Of a DNA stretch of 7,864 nucleotides, positions 1 to 6,243 are shown piece after piece. Below the pieces are notes generated by a model, which ran no database searches, was not told the origin of the DNA, and worked only from the letters and a program-made list of their open reading frames with translations. How positions within the stretch are numbered: position 1 is the first letter of the stretch; each line of letters opens with the position of its first letter. The DNA comes from Desulfobacteraceae bacterium (lineage in GTDB: Bacteria; Desulfobacterota; DSM-4660; Desulfatiglandales; HGW-15). Position numbers and translations under genes: made by a program. The stretch lies in contig RPPU01000197.1 of NCBI GenBank assembly GCA_003819975.1, positions 1 to 7,864 on the forward strand. Reading direction: 5' to 3'.

Positions 1-2727
1 GAGGAAGCGGAAGACGATTTCCAACCGGTTGCGACCGGCCCGGACGATCCGGCTTATATCCTTTACACTTCGGGCACGACCGGGAAACCCAAAGGAGTCG
101 TAATTTCCCGCCGGGCGCTCGACCATTATGCCTCCTGGGCTGCCGAAGTCTACGTAGGAGACGAAAACGCTTGTTTTGCTTTTTATACTTCCACGGCCTT
201 TGACCTGACCGTGACTTCGCTTTTCGTGCCCTTCCTGACGGGCAACCTCCTGATCGTATACCGGGACGATGCCCAGGAGTTCAGCCTGCAAAAAGCGCTA
301 CGGGACAACCGGGCCGACATCCTGAAAGCGACTCCGGCGCACTTGGAGCTGCTGGTGGAGGGCGCACCTGAGGGGTTGCGGGTCCGGAAGATTATCGTGG
401 GCGGAGAACAGCTGGAAAGCGGGCTGGCGAACCGGGTGCGGCGGAAGCTGGGGAGCAGGGTCCGTATCTATAATGAATACGGTCCGACCGAAGCCACGGT
501 CGGCTGCATGATCCATGAATTTGATCCGTCCCGGGACCGCGGCGCGTCAGTACCGATCGGGGTTCCGATCGCGGAGACGGCGATCTACGTTCTGGACCGG
601 GCCCGGCAGCCGGTGCCGTTGCAGGTGCGGGGCGAGATTCATATCGGGGGAACCGGGCTGGCGCAGGGTTATTTAAACCGGCCGGAGTTGACGGCCGAGA
701 CGTTTCTGCCGGATCCGTTCGGCCAGGAACCGGGCGCGCGACTCTATAAGACCGGAGACTTGGCGCGCCGGTCGGCGGACGGGAACCTGGAATACCTGGG
801 CCGGTTGGACGAGCAGGTTAAAATCCGCGGATTCCGCATCGAATTGGGCGAAATCGAGACTGTCCTGGCGGAGTACCCGGACCTGCAGCAGTGCCTGGTG
901 ACCGTGCGGCAGGATGCGCAACAGCATAAGTCGCTGTGCGTCTATTTTCGGGCGGCGCGGGAATGCCGGCCCGGAGAAATGCGGTCCTTCCTGCAACAAC
1001 GGCTGCCTGAGTACATGATCCCGACTTATTTTCTGCAATTGGAAACCTGGCCCTTGACCGTCAACGGCAAGGTGGATAAAACAGCCTTGCCCCCTCCGCA
1101 ACCCGGCCACCTTGCCGTCGGCGGGGCCGTTCAAAGCGAACTGGAAGGAGTTTTGGCCCGGGTCTGGCAGGAGGTTTTGGGCGCGGGGCAGGTCGGCCGG
1201 GAAGACAATTTCTTTGCTTTGGGAGGCGATTCGATTAAGGCCATTCAGATCGCGGGCCGGTTGCAGCAGATAGGCCTGCCGGTGCATGCCAAAGATCTTT
1301 TGAGCCAGGCAACGATTGCCCGGCTGGGTTTCCGGCTGCAGACCGCCCACCGTGCGTTTGAACCGGAACAAGGACCGGCGTCCGGATCTTTCGCAATGCC
1401 GCCGATTCATTGCTGGTTCCGGGAGCAGCGCTTCCGAAACCCGAATTTTTACACTCAATCGGTGTTGCTGCGGTTAAAAAAGCCGCTCGCGCTGCCGCCG
1501 TTCGAGCAGGCCTGGGCGCGGATCCTGGAGCATCACGACGGGTTGCGGCTGAATTACGATCGGGAGCACGACCGGCTTTTTTACAATAATGATCATTTAA
1601 AGCAGATGCCGCGCATCGAGTCCTTCGATCTCAGTGCTTTTCCGGCCGCGGAACAGCCGCAAAGCATGCAAAGCATCGGCCGGGAGCTGCGGGCGGGTTT
1701 CGACCTCGGCGGCAGTCTTTTGATGCGTTGCGGCTATTTGATTTGTTCGGAGCAGGAATATTATCTTTTTATAACCGCCCACCATTTTATCATGGACGCC
1801 GTATCCTGGCGGATTCTGCTCGAGGACTGGTTCAACGTCTATCGGGCCCTGGTCTCCGGGACGGCGCCGCTATTGCCGCCCAAAACCGCATCTCTGCAGG
1901 CTTGGCAGGCCAGGTTGCAGGCGCTGCAGGAGCAGGACGACCCGGTTAGGGCCGGCGAACCGGCGGAACAGGCCGCGGACCCGACCGCGGGCGGGCGCAA
2001 GAGCGTGAGCGCGGAACAAGAAGTCCATGAGTTCGCCTTAAGTCCGGAAGACACCGCGGCCTTGAACCGGCATGTCCATCCGCATCTGGACCTCCTTACT
2101 TTTTTGTTGACTGCTTTGGAACGGACGTTCGGAACCGAATCCGCGGACGGGCCGTACGGGGTGCGGCTGGAAATGGAAAGCCATGGCCGGTTGCTGGAGG
2201 AACCGGATGTCAGCCGGACCATCGGCTGGTTCACGGTTCTTTTCCCGCTACGCCTGGTTGCAACCAAGCAAAAAACGGAAGAACGCTTGAAGGAAATCAA
2301 GGAGCAGTATCGAGCGGCTCTGGCCGGGGCCATGGGTTTGTTTTTAAGGCGGTGCGGCCGGGCGGGTTTCCGGGCGACGGGCGTGCCGGGGATCCGTTTC
2401 AATTACCTGGGGGTGATTCAGGAGGGGAATGAGAACGAGGATTACCAATATGATCCCCGGACTTTAGGCCGGGAGAGTGCGGACGAAAACGCTCTGACCG
2501 CCGATCTGGAACTGCAATGCTGGATCGCCGGCGGCCGCCTGCAGGGCCGGATGCTTTATGACGGCGCAAGGTACGGGCGGGATCGCATCGAAGCCTTGGC
2601 AACCGGATTTCAATCAGCATTGCTGGATCTCATCGGGCAGGCTTCCTGCGATCCTTCCGACTATTTTGCTCCTTCCGATTTCGGGCTGGAGATAAGTCAG
2701 GAGAGTCTGGACGCCTTGTTCGGTTGA
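1..2727 (+). CDS. Nonribosomal peptide synthetase, C-terminal part (A-PCP-E), predicted D-Asn module; 5' end outside window
   Basis: The reading frame is open from base 1 to the TGA at 2725-2727 (908 visible residues), so the start and any condensation domain lie to the left. Adenylation motifs in order: A3 LYTSGTTGKPKG (residues 21-32), A4 around FDLTVTS (67-73), A5 NEYGPTE (158-164), A7 YKTGDL, A8 GRLDEQVKIRGFRIELGE, A9 LPEYMIP, A10 NGKVDK. By hand alignment to GrsA the specificity residues are D68, L69, T72, K109, I132, G134, E159, V167, G168 and K357, closest to the asparagine code. The carrier domain has LGGDS with the phosphopantetheine serine at 411. The epimerization domain follows: HHFIMDAVSW (H594, H595, D599), ESHGR (E726), SRTIGWFT and FNYLG. 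It should convert carrier-bound L-Asn to D-Asn in the cytoplasm. There is no thioesterase. The tail SDFGLEISQESLDALFG looks like a short docking end, so the chain probably passes to another NRPS or PKS protein. The following peptidase gene supports an N-acyl-D-Asn role. Confidence 0.95.
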   Translation, partial: EEAEDDFQPVATGPDDPAYILYTSGTTGKPKGVVISRRALDHYASWAAEVYVGDENACFAFYTSTAFDLTVTSLFVPFLTGNLLIVYRDDAQEFSLQKALRDNRADILKATPAHLELLVEGAPEGLRVRKIIVGGEQLESGLANRVRRKLGSRVRIYNEYGPTEATVGCMIHEFDPSRDRGASVPIGVPIAETAIYVLDRARQPVPLQVRGEIHIGGTGLAQGYLNRPELTAETFLPDPFGQEPGARLYKTGDLARRSADGNLEYLGRLDEQVKIRGFRIELGEIETVLAEYPDLQQCLVTVRQDAQQHKSLCVYFRAARECRPGEMRSFLQQRLPEYMIPTYFLQLETWPLTVNGKVDKTALPPPQPGHLAVGGAVQSELEGVLARVWQEVLGAGQVGREDNFFALGGDSIKAIQIAGRLQQIGLPVHAKDLLSQATIARLGFRLQTAHRAFEPEQGPASGSFAMPPIHCWFREQRFRNPNFYTQSVLLRLKKPLALPPFEQAWARILEHHDGLRLNYDREHDRLFYNNDHLKQMPRIESFDLSAFPAAEQPQSMQSIGRELRAGFDLGGSLLMRCGYLICSEQEYYLFITAHHFIMDAVSWRILLEDWFNVYRALVSGTAPLLPPKTASLQAWQARLQALQEQDDPVRAGEPAEQAADPTAGGRKSVSAEQEVHEFALSPEDTAALNRHVHPHLDLLTFLLTALERTFGTESADGPYGVRLEMESHGRLLEEPDVSRTIGWFTVLFPLRLVATKQKTEERLKEIKEQYRAALAGAMGLFLRRCGRAGFRATGVPGIRFNYLGVIQEGNENEDYQYDPRTLGRESADENALTADLELQCWIAGGRLQGRMLYDGARYGRDRIEALATGFQSALLDLIGQASCDPSDYFAPSDFGLEISQESLDALFG

Positions 2728-2762
2728 TTTTTTTGATCCCGAAAAACATGGGATTAAAAAAA
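2728..2762. repeat. Symmetrical inverted repeat after the NRPS stop codon (possible terminator for either strand)
   Basis: Immediately after the NRPS stop, seven T lead into GATCCC; a 9-base loop is followed by GGGAT, one T and seven A. The GC core is only ATCCC/GGGAT (2736-2740 and 2750-2754), but the flanking T7 and A7 can pair and extend it. Read on the - strand it has the form of an intrinsic terminator with a U-run; on the + strand the U-run precedes the stem, so termination of NRPS transcripts is less certain. The stem is short, so the role is a guess. Confidence 0.4.
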
Positions 2763-2765
2763 TGT

Positions 2766-2789
2766 CATTCCGGCCAAGACGTCGGAATG
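2766..2789. repeat. Palindromic REP-like element CATTCCG...CGGAATG
   Basis: CATTCCG (2766-2772) and CGGAATG (2783-2789) form a 7-bp stem around a 10-base loop in the NRPS-peptidase spacer. The left arm plus two bases, CATTCCGGC, recurs at 4915-4923, where it also begins an inverted repeat ending in CCGGAAT. The two copies look like members of a dispersed palindromic family rather than a gene-specific operator. No U-run follows, so it is not a classical terminator. Confidence 0.5.
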
Positions 2790-2869
2790 AAAACCTATAA
2801 AATGATAATGCAATGGATTCATAACCTTTTTTGAAAGGCAAGTTGGGTAAAAAGGAGAAGGTGCTGAAA

Positions 2870-4354
2870 ATGAAAAGAAGAACGCTTTTCAATTGGGCGA
2901 TCCTGGGGTGGGTTGTGCTGATGACCGGCGTGTCGGTGCCGACCGGACCGGCGGCCGGCGGCGATCGGGCTTCGGCGGGAGAACAGGAATGGGACCGGAT
3001 CGTAAAAGCGGCCATGAAAAAAAGTTCCACTCCGGGGGCGGCGTTGGCCGTCATCGCCGGGAGCGAAATTCGGTTCGAAAACTACGGCTGGGCCGACCGA
3101 GCCAATCGAATTCCGGTGCGGGAAACCACTCTCTTTCAGGCCGGGTCCATTTCGAAGACCCTGACGGCTTGGGGTGTAATGAAACTGGCAGAGGAAGGCA
3201 AAATCGATTTGAATGCGCCGGTCGAACGCTATCTTAAGCGCTGGCATCTGCCCGACAGCCCGTATGACCGGAAGCAGGTCACGGTGCGTAGGCTGCTGAG
3301 CCATACGGCCGGGCTCTCCCTGCGGGGATATGCCGGGGTTCGGCCGGGAAGGGGGCTGGCCAGCCTGGAGGAATCCCTTTCCGGGAAAACGGGCGGCGCC
3401 GGCGATGTGCGTTTGATCCGGGCGCCGGGAACCGCTTTCCGGTATTCCGGCGGAGGCTATACGCTGTTGCAACTTATGATTGAAGAAGTGTCGGGGATGC
3501 CTTTCGGTCTTTATATGAAAGATAAAATTCTTATTCCTTTGGGGATGAACAGCAGCTTCTTTGAATGGAAAAATGATTTCGGCGCGGATCTGTCGAAAGG
3601 TTACGGGGTTTTGGGCCAGGAACTACCCAATTATCTATTCACGGAAAAAGCGGCCGCCGGCCTGTTTACAACCTCCAAAGATCTTGCGCATTTTGTAACG
3701 GCACATTATCAAACCGACATCGGCCAAATAAAGGGACGCGGAGTATTAAAACCGGAAACTGTGGATCGGATGCATACTATGGCGGAGCCGTATGGCTGGG
3801 GATTAGGTTATTCTGTCTTAACGTTTTCCGACAATCAGAAAGCGATCGGTCATTCGGGAGCCAATCGGGGATGGAGATCTCAGTTTTTCATTTTTCCGCA
3901 AAAATACAGGGGATTGGTCATTTTAACCAATAGCGATTACGGGTCGTATGTCGTACGGGAAGCCGCGGCCTGTTGGATGAAGGAGCAGACCGCATTTCTG
4001 CCAAAGCATTATCTCGCGGCTAAAAGAATCGAATTTCTGTATTTGATCGGAGCCGGCCTCTTGGCACTATTGGATGCCTGGTTATTGGCGGTAGGACTGC
4101 ATGGACTCGTGAAATCAAAAAGATCTTTTGCGCCATTCAAGGCATTGCCTTTTTATAAGAAGTCATTGCGGATTCTTTTCCCCTTGTCGTTGCTGAGTGC
4201 CTGGTGGATCGGTTTGTATGGACCGATCATCCATGGGTGGAATATCGTGGAATTCTTACCGATCAATTTTAAATGGGTTACTTGTGCTTATTCGTTGTTT
4301 TGCGGGGTATTGTTTTTTTTGGGGTTGATTCCGCGGGAAAAGACCCAAAAGTAA
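2870..4354 (+). CDS. Membrane-anchored D-Asn-type prodrug-activating peptidase (ClbP/XcnG/ZmaM-like, peptidase family S12)
   Basis: The 494-residue product from ATG 2870 has a signal peptide (MKRRTLFNWAILGWVVLMTG, positive then hydrophobic), then a beta-lactamase-fold domain: SISK (S93, K96), tyrosine motif YSGGG (Y192) and HSGAN (H328-N332). Three hydrophobic segments follow at about 388-413, 432-454 and 469-487. Signal peptide, S12 domain and three C-terminal helices match ClbP in order and size. As I recall, ClbP has catalytic S95, K98 and Y186, and N331 binds the asparagine side chain; the positions here are close, though numbers alone do not prove alignment. Such enzymes cleave an N-acyl-D-Asn cap outside the cytoplasm. 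The gene starts 142 bases after the D-Asn NRPS module, on the same strand. ATG 2870 follows AAAGGAG (2851-2857) and GAAGG (2857-2861); GTG 2861 and TTG 2831 are in frame but badly spaced. Alternatives are a penicillin-binding-type cyclase (SurE-like) or a resistance beta-lactamase, but neither normally carries three C-terminal helices. Confidence 0.85.
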   Translation: MKRRTLFNWAILGWVVLMTGVSVPTGPAAGGDRASAGEQEWDRIVKAAMKKSSTPGAALAVIAGSEIRFENYGWADRANRIPVRETTLFQAGSISKTLTAWGVMKLAEEGKIDLNAPVERYLKRWHLPDSPYDRKQVTVRRLLSHTAGLSLRGYAGVRPGRGLASLEESLSGKTGGAGDVRLIRAPGTAFRYSGGGYTLLQLMIEEVSGMPFGLYMKDKILIPLGMNSSFFEWKNDFGADLSKGYGVLGQELPNYLFTEKAAAGLFTTSKDLAHFVTAHYQTDIGQIKGRGVLKPETVDRMHTMAEPYGWGLGYSVLTFSDNQKAIGHSGANRGWRSQFFIFPQKYRGLVILTNSDYGSYVVREAAACWMKEQTAFLPKHYLAAKRIEFLYLIGAGLLALLDAWLLAVGLHGLVKSKRSFAPFKALPFYKKSLRILFPLSLLSAWWIGLYGPIIHGWNIVEFLPINFKWVTCAYSLFCGVLFFLGLIPREKTQK

Positions 4355-4378
4355 TACGGTCGTGTCGTTTTTTTCGCA

Positions 4379-4486
4379 ACCATCTTTTTCTTTTTTGTCG
4401 GGGTCTATATGTAATAATCCGGCCGGCCGGTCGGGATGCAAAGAAACCGAAAATTTTTCGAGCGGAAAGGAGAGCCCTTCGCCATC
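4379..4486 (-). pseudogene. Remnant of a second Sfp-type phosphopantetheinyl transferase gene (C-terminal fragment)
   Basis: Read on the - strand from 4483, this fragment encodes GEGLSFPLEKFSVSL followed by HPDRPAGLLHIDPDKK. The intact transferase at 6701-7441 has the same 15 residues followed by NPDLPARLIQVDEEK. At DNA level, 4440-4483 matches 6861-6904 at 38 of 44 positions, and weaker similarity continues down to about 4405. The WTRKEA catalytic segment that should precede GEGLS is not recognisable, the N-terminal half is missing, and the downstream frame runs into the antisense of the peptidase gene. It therefore cannot be functional. Its place, antisense and directly behind the peptidase gene, mirrors the intact transferase behind the 108-residue gene. 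This suggests a duplication, or replacement of an older transferase during cluster rearrangement. Confidence 0.75.
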
Positions 4487-4815
4487 CGGGTCGAAGAAGT
4501 GCAGGACGCGGGATCGGCAGCGATATGAGCGGTTTTTGAAATTTGTTTCCGGAGACCGGGGCTTGTTACCCCGCCGGAATCAATGGATCACCCGAATGCC
4601 GACACCTTTGAATGGGTGCCCGGGGACGCGAAATCCGGATGCTTGTCGTGGAAATCGATTTAGAACGTTGAGACGGAAGCTCCCGTATCATCCGTATGAT
4701 GCATCGACAAACCGCCGCTATCCACCATGAAAAAATCATTTTCGGTTGAAAACGCCCATCTTTGCCGGCGGTTTTCGGATTTCCGCCACTCCCTTTTAAA
4801 AATATACCCATATTC

Positions 4816-4848
4816 GCTATATTTTAGCTATATTTCAGTATATTTTCA
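4816..4848. repeat. Three 11-bp tandem repeats, consensus GCTATATTTYA
   Basis: The units are GCTATATTTTA, GCTATATTTCA and GTATATTTTCA, head to tail without spacers. A looser CATATTC half-unit precedes them at 4809-4815. A period of 11 bp is about one helical turn, so the T-rich tracts lie on the same face of the DNA. Such phased AT tracts are typical of bent DNA or of a protein array binding site. No gene starts nearby, so the role is unknown. Confidence 0.65.
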
Positions 4849-4915
4849 GAACGCCATGTTAAAAGATTCAAGTTGCGTTTCCGATCTTTAAAAGTTCAGG
4901 GTCTGAGAAAACTTC

Positions 4916-4941
4916 ATTCCGGCAATAAATTAAGCCGGAAT
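4916..4941. repeat. Inverted repeat ATTCCGGC-N10-GCCGGAAT (REP-like)
   Basis: The 8-bp arms are perfect (4916-4923 and 4934-4941) around the AT-only loop AATAAATTAA. The left arm extends to CATTCCGGC, shared with the palindrome at 2766-2789, and the right arm is followed by CCG. The form resembles the TCATTCCGGC...GCCGGAATCC palindromes I know as dispersed intergenic elements in many environmental proteobacterial genomes. That comparison is from memory and unverified. Confidence 0.6.
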
Positions 4942-5380
4942 CCGAATCCGAGCCTGTCCCGTTATAGCGGCGAAAATGGAAAGGATCACCGGAATAAGTT
5001 CGGACGATGGGAACCGATCGACTATTGCTCTTTTATTTATAGCCGATTTTTTATCCATGCGGTTGAACGAGGTGCTGAAGAAATCCGAGAGACTTCTGTA
5101 ACGACATTGAAAGTGTTTTTCAAACAGACAAACAAAAAACAAGTTTCTATGAAATCATAGCAGGTAAGATTGTCTTATTTTGAAAAAATGTTTTGGCATT
5201 TTAATTTTCGTTGTGCTAGTGTACGCCGTTTTGATAGGCTACCCTCAATGGATGGGATTCAGGCTTGATCGTTTAGGTCGTAAAACCCAGTAAGACTTAC
5301 TTAGGATTGTTTGGCCATGATCGGTATGTTTTTAAACCATAAAAACCGTTTCCGCTTTTTCGGTGCTTCGGGAAGTCTTG

Positions 5381-5396
5381 AATATCAGTCGATATT
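5381..5396. other. Short hairpin AATATC-AGTC-GATATT upstream of mbtH
   Basis: A perfect 6-bp stem closes a 4-base loop, about 240 bases before mbtH. It is AU-rich and modest in stability. Together with the stronger hairpin at 5472-5493 it might belong to a structured mbtH leader, if transcription starts upstream of it. Confidence 0.3.
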
Positions 5397-5471
5397 TCGG
5401 GTCATTCATTTCAGACTTTTTCTCTCCAGGCGGCTCGATTCAGAACCGAATGTTCGCACTGGCCTGAATGG

Positions 5472-5493
5472 GCCGGCTCCTTTTGGAGTCGGC
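5472..5493 (+). other. Stable hairpin GCCGGCTCC-TTTT-GGAGTCGGC upstream of mbtH
   Basis: The arms 5472-5480 and 5485-5493 form nine pairs with a single G-U wobble around a four-base loop. No T-run follows, so a classical intrinsic terminator is unlikely in the + direction. It lies about 145 bases before the mbtH start and could be part of a leader RNA or the foot of an upstream transcript. No known riboswitch core is recognisable around it. Confidence 0.4.
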
Positions 5494-5624
5494 GAAGCAA
5501 ATAAAATCATAGTCTCCTTTCATGCCGGTAAAACAGGGAAGAAATGATAATGGAATGAACGCTGAGCAGCCGGTCGGATGGAAGACAATTATTCCGAAGT
5601 CCTATTTTTATTAACTAAAAATGC

Positions 5625-5631
5625 AGAGGAG
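5625..5631 (+). promoter_or_regulatory. Ribosome binding site deciding the mbtH start
   Basis: AGAGGAG lies 7 bases before GTG 5639, ideal spacing. The in-frame ATG at 5621 directly abuts this site and would have no site of its own, so GTG 5639 is the likely start. Confidence 0.75.
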
Positions 5632-5638
5632 CAACATC

Positions 5639-5881
5639 GTGAACACTGAAGAAAAAGAAGACAAAACGATTTACAAGGTGGTTTTGAATCATGAGGAGCA
5701 ATATTCCATTTGGCCGGAATACCGCGAAAATGCGTTAGGCTGGCGGGACGCGGGCAAAAAAGGGCTCAAAGACGAATGCCTGGCTTTCATCAAGGAAGTC
5801 TGGACCGACATGCGGCCCTTAAGTCTGCGTAAACATATGGAAGAAGCGGCGCAGCAGAAGGAAGCGCGAAAGGAGAAATAG
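5639..5881 (+). CDS. mbtH: MbtH-family protein (adenylation-domain partner)
   Basis: The 80-residue product starts at GTG 5639 and has the whole MbtH signature: [40 protein letters not shown], including the conserved tryptophans. A charged tail ([13 protein letters not shown]) follows the core, which is otherwise of normal family length of about 65-75 residues. MbtH proteins bind the N-terminal part of NRPS adenylation domains in the cytoplasm and are often needed for their solubility or activity. The likely partner is the synthetase at the left edge and any others in the cluster. The next gene begins 2 bases after the stop, with its ribosome binding site inside the mbtH 3' end, so the two are cotranscribed. 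The family assignment is secure; which adenylation domains depend on it is not visible. Confidence 0.95.
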   Translation: MNTEEKEDKTIYKVVLNHEEQYSIWPEYRENALGWRDAGKKGLKDECLAFIKEVWTDMRPLSLRKHMEEAAQQKEARKEK

Positions 5882-5883
5882 CT

Positions 5884-6192
5884 ATGGCCAACATGGGCAA
5901 ATATTGCAAGGCGTATTCGATTCAAAAGCTGCGCGAATTCAAGGGCTGGAGCGAAAAGCCGGAAAACGCGCGCAAAGAAAAGCAAAAAGGGGCGGACGGC
6001 AAGGAAACGGAAGTCATTCGGCCGTTAACGGATAAGGACTATCTTTATCTGCAGGAAAACTATGTGGTGACCGACGGCATCTATATCGATCAGAATGTCA
6101 TCTTCGATCAAGTGACGCCGGAATGGAAGGTCTTTTGCGATCAGGTTCTTAAGTTTGAAATACCGGATTATGCAAGAGACACGAGTGAGTGA
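5884..6192 (+). CDS. Conserved-looking hypothetical protein (102 aa) in mbtH operon
   Basis: I cannot name a function. The ATG at 5884 follows AGGAG (5871-5875) with 8 bases of spacing and comes 2 bases after the mbtH stop, so it is translationally close to mbtH. The soluble product has no signal peptide or membrane segment. It has a basic N-terminal part (MANMGKYCKAYSIQKLREF), a lysine-rich middle (residues about 28-43) and an aromatic, acidic second half with LYLQENYVVTDGIYIDQ and VTPEWKVFCDQVLKFEIP. I have an unverified memory of similar short proteins beside NRPS genes in cyanobacteria and other bacteria, with the phrase LQENYVVTDGI conserved. Its position suggests a cytoplasmic accessory to the assembly line, but that is inference from context alone. 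Confidence 0.85.
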   Translation: MANMGKYCKAYSIQKLREFKGWSEKPENARKEKQKGADGKETEVIRPLTDKDYLYLQENYVVTDGIYIDQNVIFDQVTPEWKVFCDQVLKFEIPDYARDTSE

Positions 6193-6243
6193 ACCAAACG
6201 GCATAAAACATTGACCTTTATCGCTAAAATTCCCCAAATCCAT

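Larger units (their letters stand above)
4355..5638. other. 1.28 kb gene-poor spacer between peptidase and mbtH
   Basis: I see no convincing intact gene on either strand. Open frames exist (for example 4362-4730, 4873-5160 and 5317-5547 on +), but they lack good ribosome binding sites, have composition unlike the neighbouring proteins and resemble no family I know. In order, the stretch holds a phosphopantetheinyl transferase remnant (4379-4486, - strand), a perfect palindrome CCGGCCGGCCGG inside it (4419-4430), a three-unit 11-bp tandem repeat (4816-4848), an inverted repeat (4916-4941), an 11-base palindrome GTAAGACTTAC (5290-5300), two hairpins (5381-5396 and 5472-5493) and the mbtH ribosome binding site. 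It becomes AT-rich after about 4790. It looks like decayed DNA plus an mbtH upstream region. Confidence 0.6.

Noticed and set aside
673..1458. Long open frame on the - strand inside the NRPS gene
   Set aside because: It is antisense to clear adenylation and carrier motifs, has no family resemblance, and arises from GC-rich codon bias.
2796..2809. AT-rich TATAAAATGATAAT as a -10 box for the peptidase gene
   Set aside because: No acceptable -35 hexamer at 16-18 bases upstream; AT-rich spacer sequence alone is not enough.
2819..3472. Long open frame on the - strand over the peptidase start
   Set aside because: It overlaps the signal peptide and catalytic SISK region of the peptidase; no recognisable domain and no ribosome binding site logic.
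2870..4354. Peptidase considered as a beta-lactamase resistance gene or a SurE-type peptide cyclase
   Set aside because: The SxxK domain alone would fit, and the E-ending synthetase would suit a cyclase, but a signal peptide plus three C-terminal membrane helices beside a predicted D-Asn module fits ClbP-type peptidases better.
4362..4730. Open frame of 122 codons on the + strand after the peptidase
   Set aside because: Its first third is antisense to the transferase remnant, the composition is rich in Ser, Arg and Pro without a domain, and no good ribosome binding site precedes it.
4816..4941. Repeats considered as a CRISPR array
   Set aside because: Units are 11 bp and contiguous with no spacers, and the nearby inverted repeat is a single copy of a different sequence.
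4873..5160. Open frame of 95 codons on the + strand in the AT-rich spacer
   Set aside because: TTG start without a ribosome binding site, runs through an inverted repeat, and resembles no protein family.
5193..5222. TTGGCA - 18 bases - TAGTGT as a promoter for mbtH
   Set aside because: The -35 matches well but the -10 matches only in part; it also fails the sigma-54 pattern. Kept only as a possibility for a leader start.
5317..5547. Possible small basic protein upstream of mbtH
   Set aside because: The ribosome binding site is weak, the Phe/Arg-rich sequence looks unselected, and two hairpins lie within the frame.
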